64,000 bases of DNA from Prosthecodimorpha hirschii (GCF_001305515.1 NZ_LJYW01000001.1:1787550-1851549); one strand, 5' to 3'; counted from the first letter of the stretch, positions 39,538 through 48,504 are shown. The notes: generated by a model from the sequence alone, not told the origin. Program-made: numbers and translations.

Positions 39538-40121
39538 GCGGCCGCAAGACGCTCGGCGGCGCGCCGGACGAGATCGTCCTGGGTCGCCTCCGGACCCGCC
39601 TCTCCGATGGCCGCATCGACGGCCGCGGCGATCGCGGTCCGGTCATGGTCGAGATAACGCAACGCCTCGATGGCGGCGTTGCGGCGTGCGGCAGCCGCTT
39701 CGGCCGAAGACGGTGCACGCGGCGCCACGATCCGCCCGGCCAGCCATCCGGCCAGGCCGCCGCCGATCGCGAACGGAACCACCAGAAGCGGCTGGCCGAT
39801 GCCGAACAGGGCGGGCGACGTGCCGGCCCCGATCACGGCGCCGAGCCCGGCGGCGGCGATCCGCACAGGGCGGCGCCCTGCCCCGGCGGCGCGGGCGATG
39901 CCGACGACGAGGCCCGTCGCCATGGCCGGGACCAGCCAGATCCGATAGGCGGTCATCACGACGATCACCGGCACGGCAGCGACCGTTTCGAAATCAGCTG
40001 CGGGAGCGCCCCGGACGAGCCAGAGCCCGACAACAGTCGCCAGGGCCAGGATCGCACCGATCCCCGGACCGGCCAGCGCGAAGAGGACGGTGACGCCGAG
40101 AATTTCGGAGAGTTTGCGCAT
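39513..40121 (-). CDS. hypothetical membrane protein, 202 residues
   Basis: Not recognised. Four to five hydrophobic segments are visible: EILGVTVLFALAGPGIGAIL, LALATVVGLWLV, ETVAAVPVIVVMTAYRIWLV, LVVGIARAAGAG and PLLVVPFAIGGGLAGWLAGR. A cytoplasmic helical tail rich in Ala/Glu/Arg (SSAEAAAARRNAAIEALRYL) resembles a short coiled coil. ATG 40121 starts just before the first helix. It follows the next gene on the same strand after 20 bases, suggesting a two-gene unit inserted between ruvA and ruvB. Confidence 0.65.
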   Translation of the reverse strand: MRKLSEILGVTVLFALAGPGIGAILALATVVGLWLVRGAPAADFETVAAVPVIVVMTAYRIWLVPAMATGLVVGIARAAGAGRRPVRIAAAGLGAVIGAGTSPALFGIGQPLLVVPFAIGGGLAGWLAGRIVAPRAPSSAEAAAARRNAAIEALRYLDHDRTAIAAAVDAAIGEAGPEATQDDLVRRAAERLAAAQPASTSS

Positions 40122-40141
40122 GCCGGTCCCGCCCCGCTCCC

Positions 40142-40636
40142 TCAGACGCCCGTGTGGCCGCCCGCGACCGGGACCGCCGCGCGGCTGGCCCGCCAACGGC
40201 GCAGGATCGCCGCGGTGACGACGGCCGAGACCGCGCCGCAGGAACCGACCATCAGGAAGACCGGGATCGCCGACGGGCTGGCGGTCAGCCCAAGCAGGGT
40301 GCCGAACCCGAACAGGCCGAGCGAGCCGGCCCAGAGCATGGACGAGACGGCGCCGATCCAGAGGCATTCCAGAAAGCCCGGCTCCCGGGTCGGCCGCCAC
40401 AGCAGGGCACCGGCCGCGAAGGCCGGGGCCGCGCCATAGAGATAGCTCGCCACCAGCATCAGGACCGCGATCTCGCCGCTGAAGGACGTCGTGATCATCC
40501 GAAGGATCGTCGGGTCGAGCAGCATGGCGAGCGCCAGGAACCAGCAGGCGCCGACCAGAGGGCCGACGGCCATGTAGACGAGGCCGGTCGTCAGCCGCGC
40601 GAAACGGCCGCGCGCATCCCTGTTCGGTTCGTCCAT
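40142..40636 (-). CDS. hypothetical four-helix membrane protein, 164 residues
   Basis: Not recognised. A polar N-terminus (DEPNRDARGRFARLTTG) precedes helices at LVYMAVGPLVGACWFLALAM, IAVLMLVASYLYGAAPAFAA, LWIGAVSSMLWAGSLGLFGF and SAIPVFLMVGSCGAVSAVVT. ATG 40636 is chosen over a start 39 bases upstream because GGGGGC precedes it and the shorter N-terminus is a better topology. It is probably cotranscribed with the following membrane-protein gene. Function unknown. Confidence 0.62.
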   Translation of the reverse strand: MDEPNRDARGRFARLTTGLVYMAVGPLVGACWFLALAMLLDPTILRMITTSFSGEIAVLMLVASYLYGAAPAFAAGALLWRPTREPGFLECLWIGAVSSMLWAGSLGLFGFGTLLGLTASPSAIPVFLMVGSCGAVSAVVTAAILRRWRASRAAVPVAGGHTGV

Positions 40637-40726
40637 GCTGCCCCCGACGGGTTGTCCCGCGCGCCCTGGAACCATCAGCCGACGAAAAGGCGGCCGGATC
40701 GTGACGGCACCCGTGCCGCGGCGCCG

Positions 40727-41347
40727 CTATTTCGCCAGTTCGCGCAGGCCGACGCGGATCAGCTGTTCGGTCGTCGCCGTCTCGCCGAGATTGCGCGATG
40801 CCGCCGCCACCGCGGCCGTCGCCTGCAGGCTCGGATAGCCGAGATTGACCAGCGCCGAGACCGCATCGGCCATCGGCTTCGGCGCGGTCCGGGCGGATGC
40901 GTCCGGACCGGCCGGATGCGGCATGCCGGGATCGGTCGCCCCGAAGGCCGGTGCCTTGTCCTTCAGCTCCTGGCAGATGCGCTCGGCGAGCTTCTTGCCG
41001 ACGCCGTTGGCCCGCGCCAGGGCCGCCGCATCCTTGAGCGCGATGGCGGTGGCCAGTTCGACCGGCTTCAGGACCGACAGGATGGCGAGCGCGACCTTGA
41101 CGCCGACGCCCTGCACCGTGCCGAGCAGGCGGAACCAGTCGCGCTCCTCCTCGGAGACGAAGCCGAACAGGCGGATCATGTCCTCGCGGACATAGGTCTC
41201 GATGGTCAATACCGCGGCCTCGCCGACCGGCGGCAGGGTCTGCAGCGTGCGCGCGGAGCAATGGCAGACATAGCCGACGCCGTGCACGTCGAGGATCACC
41301 GTGTCCTCGCCGATGCCGTCGACGACGCCCTTGAGCCGGCCGATCAT
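40727..41347 (-). CDS. ruvA: Holliday junction DNA helicase subunit RuvA
   Basis: A 206-residue junction-binding protein. The OB-fold is [20 protein letters not shown] and [14 protein letters not shown]. The two helix-hairpin-helix motifs lie around [20 protein letters not shown] and [18 protein letters not shown], and the C-terminal RuvB-binding domain ends with [19 protein letters not shown]. It overlaps ruvC by four bases. The length is normal. Confidence 0.96.
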   Translation of the reverse strand: MIGRLKGVVDGIGEDTVILDVHGVGYVCHCSARTLQTLPPVGEAAVLTIETYVREDMIRLFGFVSEEERDWFRLLGTVQGVGVKVALAILSVLKPVELATAIALKDAAALARANGVGKKLAERICQELKDKAPAFGATDPGMPHPAGPDASARTAPKPMADAVSALVNLGYPSLQATAAVAAASRNLGETATTEQLIRVGLRELAK

Positions 41348-41862
41348 GACGCCCTCCCGGCGAGGCGCAGGGCCGTCTGCAGGGACGGCCGGTGGTGGGC
41401 ATGGCAGATGGCGATGGCCAGAGCGTCGGCCGGATCGTCGCCCTCGAAGACGGCCTTGGGCAGCAGGATGCGGACCATGTGGTGGATCTGCCGCTTCTCC
41501 GCATGGCCGGCGCCGACGATCGCCTTCTTGATCGCATTCGGCGCATATTCGGCGACGCGCAGGCCGGCCTTGGCGGGCACCAGCATGGCGATGCCGCGCG
41601 CCTGGCCGAGCTTCAGCGTCGATGTCGGGTTGACGTTGACGAAGGTCTGCTCCACCGCCGCCTCGTCGGGCGCGTGGCTGCCGATCACCGCGACCAGCCC
41701 GTCATGCAGTTCGACCAGCCGATCGGCGAGACCCTCGTCGGCGCTCGACCGGATCACGCCGGCGGCGACGAAGGACAGCCGGTTGCCGGCCATGTCGATG
41801 ATGCCCCAGCCGGTGCGCTGCAAGCCGGGGTCGATGCCGATGATTCGGATGATCTCTGCCAT
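41344..41862 (-). CDS. ruvC: crossover junction endodeoxyribonuclease RuvC
   Basis: The 172-residue Holliday junction resolvase. The catalytic acidic residues are D10 in [18 protein letters not shown], the glutamate in [14 protein letters not shown], and aspartates in the C-terminal [17 protein letters not shown]. It cuts junctions symmetrically. It heads the ruvC-ruvA unit, divergent from a TSUP transporter gene. Confidence 0.96.
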   Translation of the reverse strand: MAEIIRIIGIDPGLQRTGWGIIDMAGNRLSFVAAGVIRSSADEGLADRLVELHDGLVAVIGSHAPDEAAVEQTFVNVNPTSTLKLGQARGIAMLVPAKAGLRVAEYAPNAIKKAIVGAGHAEKRQIHHMVRILLPKAVFEGDDPADALAIAICHAHHRPSLQTALRLAGRAS

Positions 41863-42046
41863 GACCGAGAGTGGTAGCCGGACCGCCGACCGGCCGCCAG
41901 AGGCTGGCTGGCGGTCCGACCCGGCCGCGGACCGTGCCGTGCGTCCTCCGGTCGGCCATCATGCAGGCAAGACGGTGGCGTGCCATCGGGCCGCGGGCTA
42001 GGGTCCGTCGCCGGCCTGCTTCGGGCCGGATCAAGCCGATCGTTTC

Positions 42047-42820
42047 ATGTCCGACATCCTCATCTCCTGGCTGCGCGTCGCCGACGGTCACGATGCCGCG
42101 CTTCTTCTCGCCATCGCGGTCCTGGCCGGGCTGGTGCGCGGCTTCGCCGGCTTCGGCGCCGGCATGGTGTTCGTGCCGGTGGCCGCCACGGTGGTCGGCC
42201 CGGCGGCGGCGGTCGGGCTGATCTGGACCATCGACGTGCCGATCACGCTGCACTATGCGGCCGGCTCGACGCGCGGCTGCAACTGGCGCGATATCGGCCC
42301 GCTGCTGCTCGGATGCCTGCTCGGGCTGCCGGTCGGCATGATGCTGCTGACCGGGCTCGACCCGACCGCGCTGCGCTGGGCGACCTCGGTCTTCATCCTG
42401 CTCTCGGTCGCCGCGATGGCGTCCGGCTGGCGCTATCACGGCCGCCCCGGCATGGGCATGACCGGCTCGGTCGGCCTGCTGTCGGGGCTGACCACGGGGC
42501 TGATCGGCATCGGCGGCCCGTTCATCGCCATGTTCTGGCTCGGCGGGCCGGACGATGCCGGGACCGTCAAGCGCAACCTGAACGCCTATTTCGGCCTGAC
42601 CACCGTCACCATCGGCCCGGCCTTCTTCGTCAAGGGCATCATCACCGGGGGCCTGATCCTGAGCGCGCTGCCGCTGATCGTCGCCTATACGGCGGGCGTG
42701 CTCGCCGGAACCTCCGGCTTCCAGCGTGGCGGCCAGGGCATCTATCGGCCGATCGCACTCTTCGTCGCGGCGGCGGCGGCGATCAGCAGCCTGCCGGCAC
42801 TCGATCCGTGGCTGCGCTGA
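42047..42820 (+). CDS. TSUP family sulfite/sulfonate exporter (TauE/SafE-like)
   Basis: A 257-residue inner-membrane protein with about eight helices and the two TauE repeats. The first is around LLLAIAVLAGLVRGFAGFGA and the second around MTGSVGLLSGLTTGLIGIGG, followed by PFIAMFWLGG. The glycine-rich RGFAGFGAG and GLIGIGGPF patches are typical. The substrate is unknown; the family exports sulfur-containing anions. The ATG is 13 bases after an AAGCCGATCG stretch with no strong ribosome site. Confidence 0.85.
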   Translation: MSDILISWLRVADGHDAALLLAIAVLAGLVRGFAGFGAGMVFVPVAATVVGPAAAVGLIWTIDVPITLHYAAGSTRGCNWRDIGPLLLGCLLGLPVGMMLLTGLDPTALRWATSVFILLSVAAMASGWRYHGRPGMGMTGSVGLLSGLTTGLIGIGGPFIAMFWLGGPDDAGTVKRNLNAYFGLTTVTIGPAFFVKGIITGGLILSALPLIVAYTAGVLAGTSGFQRGGQGIYRPIALFVAAAAAISSLPALDPWLR

Positions 42821-42902
42821 CGACTTGAGCGTGAGCGCGGTGGCAATCCCGCAACGGGGCTGCTACAGGCTGACGCGTTCAGACACCGCGTCCGGAGGCG
42901 GC

Positions 42903-43721
42903 ATGGGCTGGATCAGTCCGAATTTCATCACCATCCTGGTCGTGCTCGGCGTCTCGGCAACGGTCTGCTTCTTCGACCTGATCCAATCCGATCTCGCCGT
43001 CTTCACCTTCGTGCTGGCCGGCTGGGTGGCGAGCGTCTGTCTGCACGAATTCGGCCATGCCGTTGCGGCCTGGTACGGCGGCGACCGGTCGGTCGCCCAC
43101 AAGGGCTATCTCAATCTCGATCCGGTCCAATATGTCGATCCGGTCAACAGCATCCTGTTGCCGGTCGTCGTGCTCGCGCTCGGCGGCATCGGCCTGCCCG
43201 GCGCGGCGGTCTATATCGAGACCCGCTTCATCCGTTCGGCGTGGTGGCTGTCCTTCACGGCCGCGGCCGGGCCGCTGATGAATCTGGCGCTGCTGGTCGT
43301 CCTCGCCCTGCCCTTCATGCTCGGGCTGGATCTCTGGGGCGGCGGCACGCGCTTCTGGGCGGCGCTGGCCATGCTGGCCTTCCTGCAGGCGACCTCGGTC
43401 ATGTTCAATCTGCTGCCGGTGCCGGGCTTCGACGGCTACGGCATCATCGAGCCGTTCCTGCCCGACTCGATCGTGCAGCGCATCCATCCGTGGCGCTTCG
43501 TCGCGCCGGCGATCGTGCTGGTCGCACTGCTCGCCATCCCGGATTTCGGGCGCGCGATCATCGAAAAGGCCGGCGCCATGACCATGACGGCCGGCGTGCC
43601 GCCGTTCCGCATCTACGAAGGTTTCGGCCGCTTCCGCTTCTGGAAGCGGCTCGGCGCTCTGGACGGCAGCGTGCGCTTCGTCCAGGACCGGACCGTGTCC
43701 GACCGCATTCCGTCGGCTTGA
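42903..43721 (+). CDS. site-2 protease-like peptidase, M50 family
   Basis: A 272-residue multi-pass membrane zinc metalloprotease. The zinc site HEFGHAVAAW is in the second hydrophobic segment, and the third ligand motif NLLPVPGFDGYG matches N-x-x-P-x-x-x-x-D-G. Helices include FITILVVLGVSATVCFFDLI and FTAAAGPLMNLALLVVLALP. Short M50 members like this have no PDZ domain and often act on unknown substrates. ATG 42903 follows CGGAGGCGGC. It lies 82 bases after the TSUP gene and may be cotranscribed with it. Confidence 0.88.
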   Translation: MGWISPNFITILVVLGVSATVCFFDLIQSDLAVFTFVLAGWVASVCLHEFGHAVAAWYGGDRSVAHKGYLNLDPVQYVDPVNSILLPVVVLALGGIGLPGAAVYIETRFIRSAWWLSFTAAAGPLMNLALLVVLALPFMLGLDLWGGGTRFWAALAMLAFLQATSVMFNLLPVPGFDGYGIIEPFLPDSIVQRIHPWRFVAPAIVLVALLAIPDFGRAIIEKAGAMTMTAGVPPFRIYEGFGRFRFWKRLGALDGSVRFVQDRTVSDRIPSA

Positions 43722-43832
43722 AACCGAGCCGCCCGGACCGTTCGCGGCAACCTTGAGCCGGACCGCCGCGGTGGTCCCGTGCCGTTCATGCCCCGGCCGG
43801 CATTGCCGGCCGGAACCGTTCCAGATCTCCCG

Positions 43833-44582
43833 TCAAGCCGCGGTGAGCTTGGCCATGATCTCGTCGGAGACTTCGAAATTGGTGTAGACATTCTGCACGT
43901 CGTCGTCGTCCTCGAGCTGGTCGACGAGCTTCATCAGCGTCTGCGCCTTCTCTTCGTCGACCGGCACCGTATTCTGCGGCTTCCAGATCGCCTTGATCGA
44001 CTTGGCGGCGCCGAGCGTGGCTTCCAGAGTCTTGGAAACCTCGCCGATCGCCTCGAAGCCGCACAGGATGACGTGCGTCTCTTCATCCGACACGACATCG
44101 TCGGCGCCGGCCTCGATGGCGGCGTCCAGGATGCCGTCGGCGGTGCCCGCCGAGGCCGGATAGACGATCTCGCCGACATGATCGAACGAGAAGGAGACCG
44201 AACCGGTCTCGCCGAGCGCGCCGCCATGCTTGGTGAAGGCCGCCCGGACCGCGCCGCCGGTGCGGTTGCGGTTGTCGGTCAGCGTCTCGACGATCACGGC
44301 GACGCCGGCCGGGCCGTAGCCTTCGTAGCGCACCGTCTCGTAGTTGGCGCCGTCCGCGCCGGCCGCCTTCTTGATGGCGCGCTCGATATTGTCCTTCGGC
44401 ATGTTCTCCGCGCGCGCATTCAGAATGGCGAGGCGGAGCTTGGAATTCATGGTCGGGTCCGGCACGCCATCCTTGGCGGCGACCGTGATTTCGCGCGCGA
44501 GCTTCGAGAAGAGCTTCGACCGGACGGCGTCCTGCTTGCCCTTCCGGTGCATGATATTCTTGAACTGTGAATGTCCGGCCAT
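43833..44582 (-). CDS. yebC: YebC/PmpR family transcription or translation factor
   Basis: A 249-residue protein of the TACO1/YebC family. The N-terminus [17 protein letters not shown] is diagnostic, and [20 protein letters not shown] and [16 protein letters not shown]-like stretches follow. The C-terminus contains [20 protein letters not shown]. YebC proteins act as DNA-binding regulators or help ribosomes through polyproline runs. It usually sits upstream of ruvC; here TSUP and M50 genes on the opposite strand lie between. Confidence 0.95.
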   Translation of the reverse strand: MAGHSQFKNIMHRKGKQDAVRSKLFSKLAREITVAAKDGVPDPTMNSKLRLAILNARAENMPKDNIERAIKKAAGADGANYETVRYEGYGPAGVAVIVETLTDNRNRTGGAVRAAFTKHGGALGETGSVSFSFDHVGEIVYPASAGTADGILDAAIEAGADDVVSDEETHVILCGFEAIGEVSKTLEATLGAAKSIKAIWKPQNTVPVDEEKAQTLMKLVDQLEDDDDVQNVYTNFEVSDEIMAKLTAA

Positions 44583-44759
44583 GCGCGCCTCGCTGAGGTG
44601 ACTTCGCTATTCGGGGGCGTTCCGCCCGGACCGGACGTCCGGGTCGCCGCCTCGCCGCGATCGATCGAAAGCGGTTGGGCTTATAGGCCGCGCCGCTGCA
44701 AGAATCCAGACGGGCCGCTATGCTGTGCCTCCCGCAGCCGCGAAGGAGCCGGCCGAACC

Positions 44760-45176
44760 ATGCCGTCGCACCCTGTCCGCCCTCTCATCGGCCTGATGCT
44801 CGGCTGCCTCTTCGGCCCGTCGGCGATCTCGGCCGAAGAGATCGAATGGACCCGCTTCGTCCCCGATGCCTATGAAGGCGAACTCTTTTCCGGCAAGAGC
44901 TTCGTCGCCGGCACGACCGAATTCGCCGCCGGACCGAAAGGCCTGACCGGCCTCTACCGCTTCCGAGCCGGTGCCGAGACCATCGAGGGCCGTCTCGACA
45001 CCTGCGGCACCCCGGCGCGCAACACACTTGTCTGCCGCTGGACAGACCGCTTCGGTCAGGGCTCGCTGGCCATCACCTTCACCGAAGACCTGCAGCGCTT
45101 CGACGGTTTCTGGTGGACCGAGGGCGACGCCAAAGTCCGAGCGCCGTGGTGGGGCAAGCGGCGGATCGGAGGGTGA
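44760..45176 (+). CDS. hypothetical secreted protein, 138 residues
   Basis: Not recognised. A signal peptide (RPLIGLMLGCLFGPSAISA, cleavage before EEIEW) precedes a compact domain with repeated Trp and aromatic residues (WTRFVPDAYEGELFSGKSF, GLTGLYRFRAGAETIEGRLD, FDGFWWTEGDAKVRAPWWG). Two cysteines (DTCGT and LVCRW) could form a disulfide. The pattern resembles small periplasmic beta-sandwich proteins. It is a single gene, divergent from yebC and followed by repeats. Confidence 0.65.
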   Translation: MPSHPVRPLIGLMLGCLFGPSAISAEEIEWTRFVPDAYEGELFSGKSFVAGTTEFAAGPKGLTGLYRFRAGAETIEGRLDTCGTPARNTLVCRWTDRFGQGSLAITFTEDLQRFDGFWWTEGDAKVRAPWWGKRRIGG

Positions 45177-45196
45177 TTGGGGAGAGGGGAATGAGC

Positions 45197-45231
45197 AGTG
45201 GGTAGTAGGTAGTGGGTAGTGGGTAGTGGGG
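45197..45231. repeat. GTAGTGG minisatellite
   Basis: Four to five copies of a seven-base unit (GTAGTGG, with one GTAGGTA variant) lie right after the stop of the gene at 45176. They are G-rich on the plus strand. Confidence 0.75.
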
Positions 45232-45296
45232 ACAAGGGCAGCGGGTAGTTCGCAGTCGCGCGCGGGCGCCTTTCGTCGTGACCCCTTCCGCATTCT

Positions 45297-45449
45297 CACA
45301 ACCGCATCCCCGGACAAGGCCCGCAGGGCCGCCGATCCGGGGCCTACTCGCATCGCAACTTGCCGCTATGCTCACAGAATACTTGTTATCTATCAATGCA
45401 TTGCGAGCAGAGTGGGTCCCGGCTCTCCGCTGCGCTCCGGCCGGGAATA
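45297..45449. repeat. REP-like intergenic repeat, copy A (153 bp)
   Basis: Starts CACAACCGCATCCCCGGAC and ends CCGGCCGGGAATA. It contains nested inverted repeats (CCCCGGA with TCCGGGG; GGCCC with GGGCC). It is nearly identical to copy B, 203 bases downstream, differing mainly in a central 20-base patch. Confidence 0.8.
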
Positions 45450-45499
45450 CGTCGAGAGATGGCGTATCCATCCCCAGATCCGGGGTTACCCTTCGATCC

Positions 45500-45652
45500 C
45501 ACAACCGCAACCCCGGACAAGGCCCGCAGGGCCGCCGATCCGGGGCCTACTCGCAGCGCAACTTGCCGCTACGCTCACAGAAAACCCAATCCCTATCAAT
45601 GCGTTGTGAGCAGAGTGGGTCCCGGCTCTCCGTTGCGCTGCGGCCGGGAATG
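45500..45652. repeat. REP-like intergenic repeat, copy B (153 bp)
   Basis: Second copy of the element at 45297, in direct orientation with the same nested palindromes. Spurious ORFs across both copies encode the TRPAGPPIRGLL peptide often mis-called in such elements. No gene is assigned to 45177-45707. Confidence 0.8.
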
Positions 45653-45707
45653 CGGCCCTTCGGGAGGCACCACCCTCACCGACCGCCCATTCCCCACGGC
45701 CTCGCCG

Positions 45708-46526
45708 TCACCAGAACCCCGGCGCGGCCGGCGCCAGCTTGCCGCCGAGGCGGAGGGGGGCCACGTCGGTGGCGAGGCCGGTCATGTCGTCGATCTCGAC
45801 GCAGAGGCCGGACAGCGTGGCTTCGCCGTTGGCGGGTTCGAAACGGGAGCGCGGGATCTTGGAGGTGAAGCGCTGGACGGGCTCCTCCTTGTCCATGCCG
45901 AGCACGCTGTCGTAGTCGCCACACATGCCGGCATCCGACATGTAGGCGGTGCCGCCGGGCAGGATCATGTGGTCGGCGGTCGGGACATGGGTGTGGGTGC
46001 CGACCACGAGACTCGCCCGGCCATCCACGAAATGGCCGAGCGCCTGCTTCTCGCTTGTGGCTTCGGCGTGCATGTCGATCACGGTGGCGTCGCACTGCTC
46101 GCCGAGCGGACAGGCGTCGAGCTGCCGGGCCACCGCCGCGAAGGGATCGTCGAGCGCATCCATGTAGATGCGCCCCATGACGTTCATCACCAGGACGCGG
46201 GCGCCGTTGCGGGCGACGAACAGATTGGCGCCGCGACCCGGCGTGCCAGCCGGATAGTTGACCGGGCGCAGCAGGCGCGGCTGCCGCTCGATGAACACCA
46301 GCGCCTCGCGCTGGTCCCAGGAATGGTTGCCGAGCGTCACCACGTCGGCGCCGGCATCGAGCACGTCCTGGCAGATCTCCTCGGTGATGCCGAAGCCGCC
46401 GGCCGAATTCTCGCCGTTGATGACCACGAAATCGAGCCGGTAGCGTTCGACCAGGCCCGGCAGGCGCTGGATCACCGCCTGGCGGCCCGAGCGGCCGACG
46501 ATGTCGCCGAGAAACATCAACCTCAT
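45708..46526 (-). CDS. ymdB: YmdB family metallophosphoesterase (TIGR00282)
   Basis: A 272-residue cyclic-nucleotide phosphodiesterase-like protein. Metal-binding motifs are MFLGDIVGRSGRQAV, VVINGENSAGGFGIT, VVTLGNHSWDQ, VIDMHAEATSEK and VVGTHTHVPTAD. The Bacillus homologue hydrolyses 2',3'-cAMP and affects biofilm and motility decisions. ATG 46526 overlaps the fthC stop by four bases. The usual partner, fthC, and the 6S RNA lie upstream. Confidence 0.92.
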   Translation of the reverse strand: MRLMFLGDIVGRSGRQAVIQRLPGLVERYRLDFVVINGENSAGGFGITEEICQDVLDAGADVVTLGNHSWDQREALVFIERQPRLLRPVNYPAGTPGRGANLFVARNGARVLVMNVMGRIYMDALDDPFAAVARQLDACPLGEQCDATVIDMHAEATSEKQALGHFVDGRASLVVGTHTHVPTADHMILPGGTAYMSDAGMCGDYDSVLGMDKEEPVQRFTSKIPRSRFEPANGEATLSGLCVEIDDMTGLATDVAPLRLGGKLAPAAPGFW

Positions 46527-47110
46527 CGATCCGCTCCGCAATCGATCCGGCCGGCCTCGGTCAGGACGACACGCATCGGCCGGTCGTGGGGCTCGTCGGG
46601 AACCCGCTCGATCTCCTGGCAGGCGAAGGCGATGCCGATCTCCAGGAGCGGCCCGGCCGCGGCGATGCGGGCGATGGCGCGATCGTAGTGGCCCTTGCCG
46701 TAGCCGATCCGGAAGCCGCGCCGGTCGAAGGCGGCGAGCGGCACCAGCATCACGGCCGGATCGACCACCGGCGCGGTCTCCGGCGGCACGGACAGGCCGA
46801 AGCGCGCCGGCTCGAGCGGGTCGCCCGGCGTCCAGGCGCGGAAGATCATGGTGGTCCGGTCGTCCAGGATGACCGGCAGGCAGAGCCGATGCCCGCGCGC
46901 GGCCAGCCGCGCCATGGCCGGCTGTGCGTCGATCTCGCCACGGATCGGCAGGAAGCCGGACACCAGCGCTCCGGCGGGCAGATCCAGCGTCTCGACGAGG
47001 GCGGCGACCCGATCCGCGGCCGCGGCCCGCGCTTCGGCCGGGACCGCGGCGCGGCGGGCGAGCGCGGCGGCGCGCAGGTCGGCCTTCGACGCCGGCGCGG
47101 CATCGGACAT
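46523..47110 (-). CDS. fthC: 5-formyltetrahydrofolate cyclo-ligase
   Basis: The 195-residue enzyme uses ATP to convert 5-formyl-THF to methenyl-THF. The C-terminal ATP/folate site FRIGYGKGHYDRAIARI is diagnostic, and GALVSGFLPIRGEIDAQPAM and LVPLAAFD also fit. It lies directly downstream of 6S RNA, the widespread proteobacterial arrangement (ygfA). ATG 47110 is favoured because upstream codons show no homology; it overlaps ymdB by four bases. Confidence 0.92.
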   Translation of the reverse strand: MSDAAPASKADLRAAALARRAAVPAEARAAAADRVAALVETLDLPAGALVSGFLPIRGEIDAQPAMARLAARGHRLCLPVILDDRTTMIFRAWTPGDPLEPARFGLSVPPETAPVVDPAVMLVPLAAFDRRGFRIGYGKGHYDRAIARIAAAGPLLEIGIAFACQEIERVPDEPHDRPMRVVLTEAGRIDCGADR

Positions 47111-47247
47111 GGTGGCATCAGGATCGGACGGCGCCGCGAGCGGCCTCGACGAAGTGGTCACAGGGCGGGCAGGCTCGAATGCGGCGGCGGGAAGGCGGCC
47201 CGGCTTCGCATCGGCGGCGAATGGCGCGGACGGCACGCGAAAGGGAA

Positions 47248-47407
47248 GTGACGAAGCCACCGCAGCCGATGGATGTAACGATCCCGGGAACCTACAGAGT
47301 AGGTGGGCGCCGTGTGGAAGAACCCAGGGGTTCAACCGGGGACAGCTCCCGTTAAGATCGTTAAGGCCCCGGGGATTCAGTATCCTGTCGCACCGTGCAG
47401 CCTCGTC
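47248..47407 (-). ncRNA. ssrS: 6S RNA
   Basis: It lies between zapA and fthC, the conserved 6S locus of alphaproteobacteria. The ends pair (GACGAGGC at the 5' end with GCTTCGTC at the 3' end) to close a long interrupted stem of about 160 bases. Sequence blocks CCTGGGTTCTTCCACACGG and CACCTACTCTGTAGGTTCC resemble alphaproteobacterial 6S RNAs. It should mimic an open promoter and bind sigma-70 holoenzyme. Ends are estimated from the pairing and the upstream -10. Confidence 0.8.
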
Positions 47408-47414
47408 GACAGCG

Positions 47415-47443
47415 AATATAGGGGAGCCGGGCGGCCGAAGCCA
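47415..47443 (-). promoter_or_regulatory. 6S RNA promoter
   Basis: The minus strand has TATATT (47420-47415) about 8 bases before the predicted 6S start, with TGGCTT 17 bases further upstream as a poor -35. Confidence 0.45.
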
Positions 47444-47476
47444 GAGGCGATCGATGGTTTGCCGCCTGGGCGCCGA

Positions 47477-47848
47477 TCAATTGACCGGCTTGGTGGCCGT
47501 CAGTGCCGCGGCCAGTTGCTCGATGCGCCGGGCCGCGCCGTCGATGCGCTCCGCGACCGCGCCTTCTATGCGGTGGCGGTGATCCCGGGTGATCGCCCCG
47601 GCATCCTTCAGGGCGCGATTCTCGCCTTCGAGCGCCTGCGCCTTGCGCCGGGTCTCGGTCAGTTCGTCGATGGCCATGATCGCCGCCATCACGGTCAGCC
47701 GATGGTCGCCGATCTCGCCGAAGGTCTGGCGAAGGTGCGAGATGGTCTGGTCGAGGCGGTGCGCGAGGCCCTGCAGATGGTCCTCCTGGCCGTCCTCGCA
47801 GGCCATCCGGTAGACCCGGCCGCTGATCGTGACATTCACCTGCGCCAT
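47477..47848 (-). CDS. zapA: cell division protein ZapA
   Basis: A 123-residue cytoplasmic protein that crosslinks FtsZ filaments. It starts QVNVTISGRVYRMACEDGQE, the ZapA N-terminal domain, and continues with HRLTVMAAIMAIDELTE and a C-terminal coiled coil (RRKAQALEGENRALKDAG). It is encoded upstream of 6S RNA and fthC on the same strand. Its end (TATKPVN) is slightly longer than in E. coli ZapA. Confidence 0.9.
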   Translation of the reverse strand: MAQVNVTISGRVYRMACEDGQEDHLQGLAHRLDQTISHLRQTFGEIGDHRLTVMAAIMAIDELTETRRKAQALEGENRALKDAGAITRDHRHRIEGAVAERIDGAARRIEQLAAALTATKPVN

Positions 47849-47999
47849 GCCACACCGACCATTTTGTTCCCGCTCGGACTATCGATGCCCGCGGCGAAGC
47901 CACCCCCTGCCGTGCCGGCTCCGTACCGGCTACGGTCGCGGTCCGGCGAACCGGTGCCGGCCGGACCGTTCCTGCAGGCCTCGTTCCGAAGGGTTCGGT

Positions 48000-48281
48000 T
48001 CATCCGCCATTGGCCTCGAGCACGGACCGGATCGTCTCCATGGCGGCGACCAGCCGTCGCGAAACCTCCCGGTTGGTCTCCTCGAGCCGCCCCGAGCGCG
48101 CCCGTTCCTGGTCCAGATCCTGGGCAAGGCGCGACCGATCCTCGCCGGTGCGGGACAGTTCGTCCTCCAGGCCTAGCACGGAACGCTCATGTTCGAGACG
48201 TCGTTCGACGGCCGCTTCGAGCGCGCCGAGCGACATGTCCAACCGCTTCAAAGCCGCGTCGACGAGCGAGGCTTCGACCAT
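48000..48281 (-). CDS. DUF4164 coiled-coil protein
   Basis: A 93-residue, almost entirely helical protein rich in Glu, Arg and Leu (LVDAALKRLDMSLGALEAAV, EDRSRLAQDLDQERARSG). It is the DUF4164 family, conserved next to zapA in rhizobia and of unknown function, perhaps a divisome helper. ATG 48281 is preferred; a GTG at 48299 would add six residues. Confidence 0.8.
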   Translation of the reverse strand: MVEASLVDAALKRLDMSLGALEAAVERRLEHERSVLGLEDELSRTGEDRSRLAQDLDQERARSGRLEETNREVSRRLVAAMETIRSVLEANGG

Positions 48282-48504
48282 CACGTCATCACGTCCCACG
48301 ACACTCTACCCGTCCGGTGGCGCCCCCGCTCCGGTGCGGCGGGTCCGCCGGCGATCCTGCTCGACTCGCCGCCCGACGCATGCGTGACTCTATTAGTCAT
48401 GGAAACGCGGGGTCAATCGCGAGAATGCCCGATCGGTTCGCACCGTTCGGCGCCGCGCCCTGGTTACTTCACGATTGCTGATGGCATCCATCGAGATATG
48501 CGCA

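Noticed and set aside
38956-40636. genomic island or prophage remnant at the ruvA-ruvB gap
   Set aside because: No integrase, transposase, attachment repeat or G+C shift is visible, so only an insertion of unknown mechanism is claimed.
45226-46688. plus-strand open frames over the REP-like elements and ymdB
   Set aside because: They encode the recurrent peptide of the repeat and then run antisense to ymdB; none has a ribosome site or domain.
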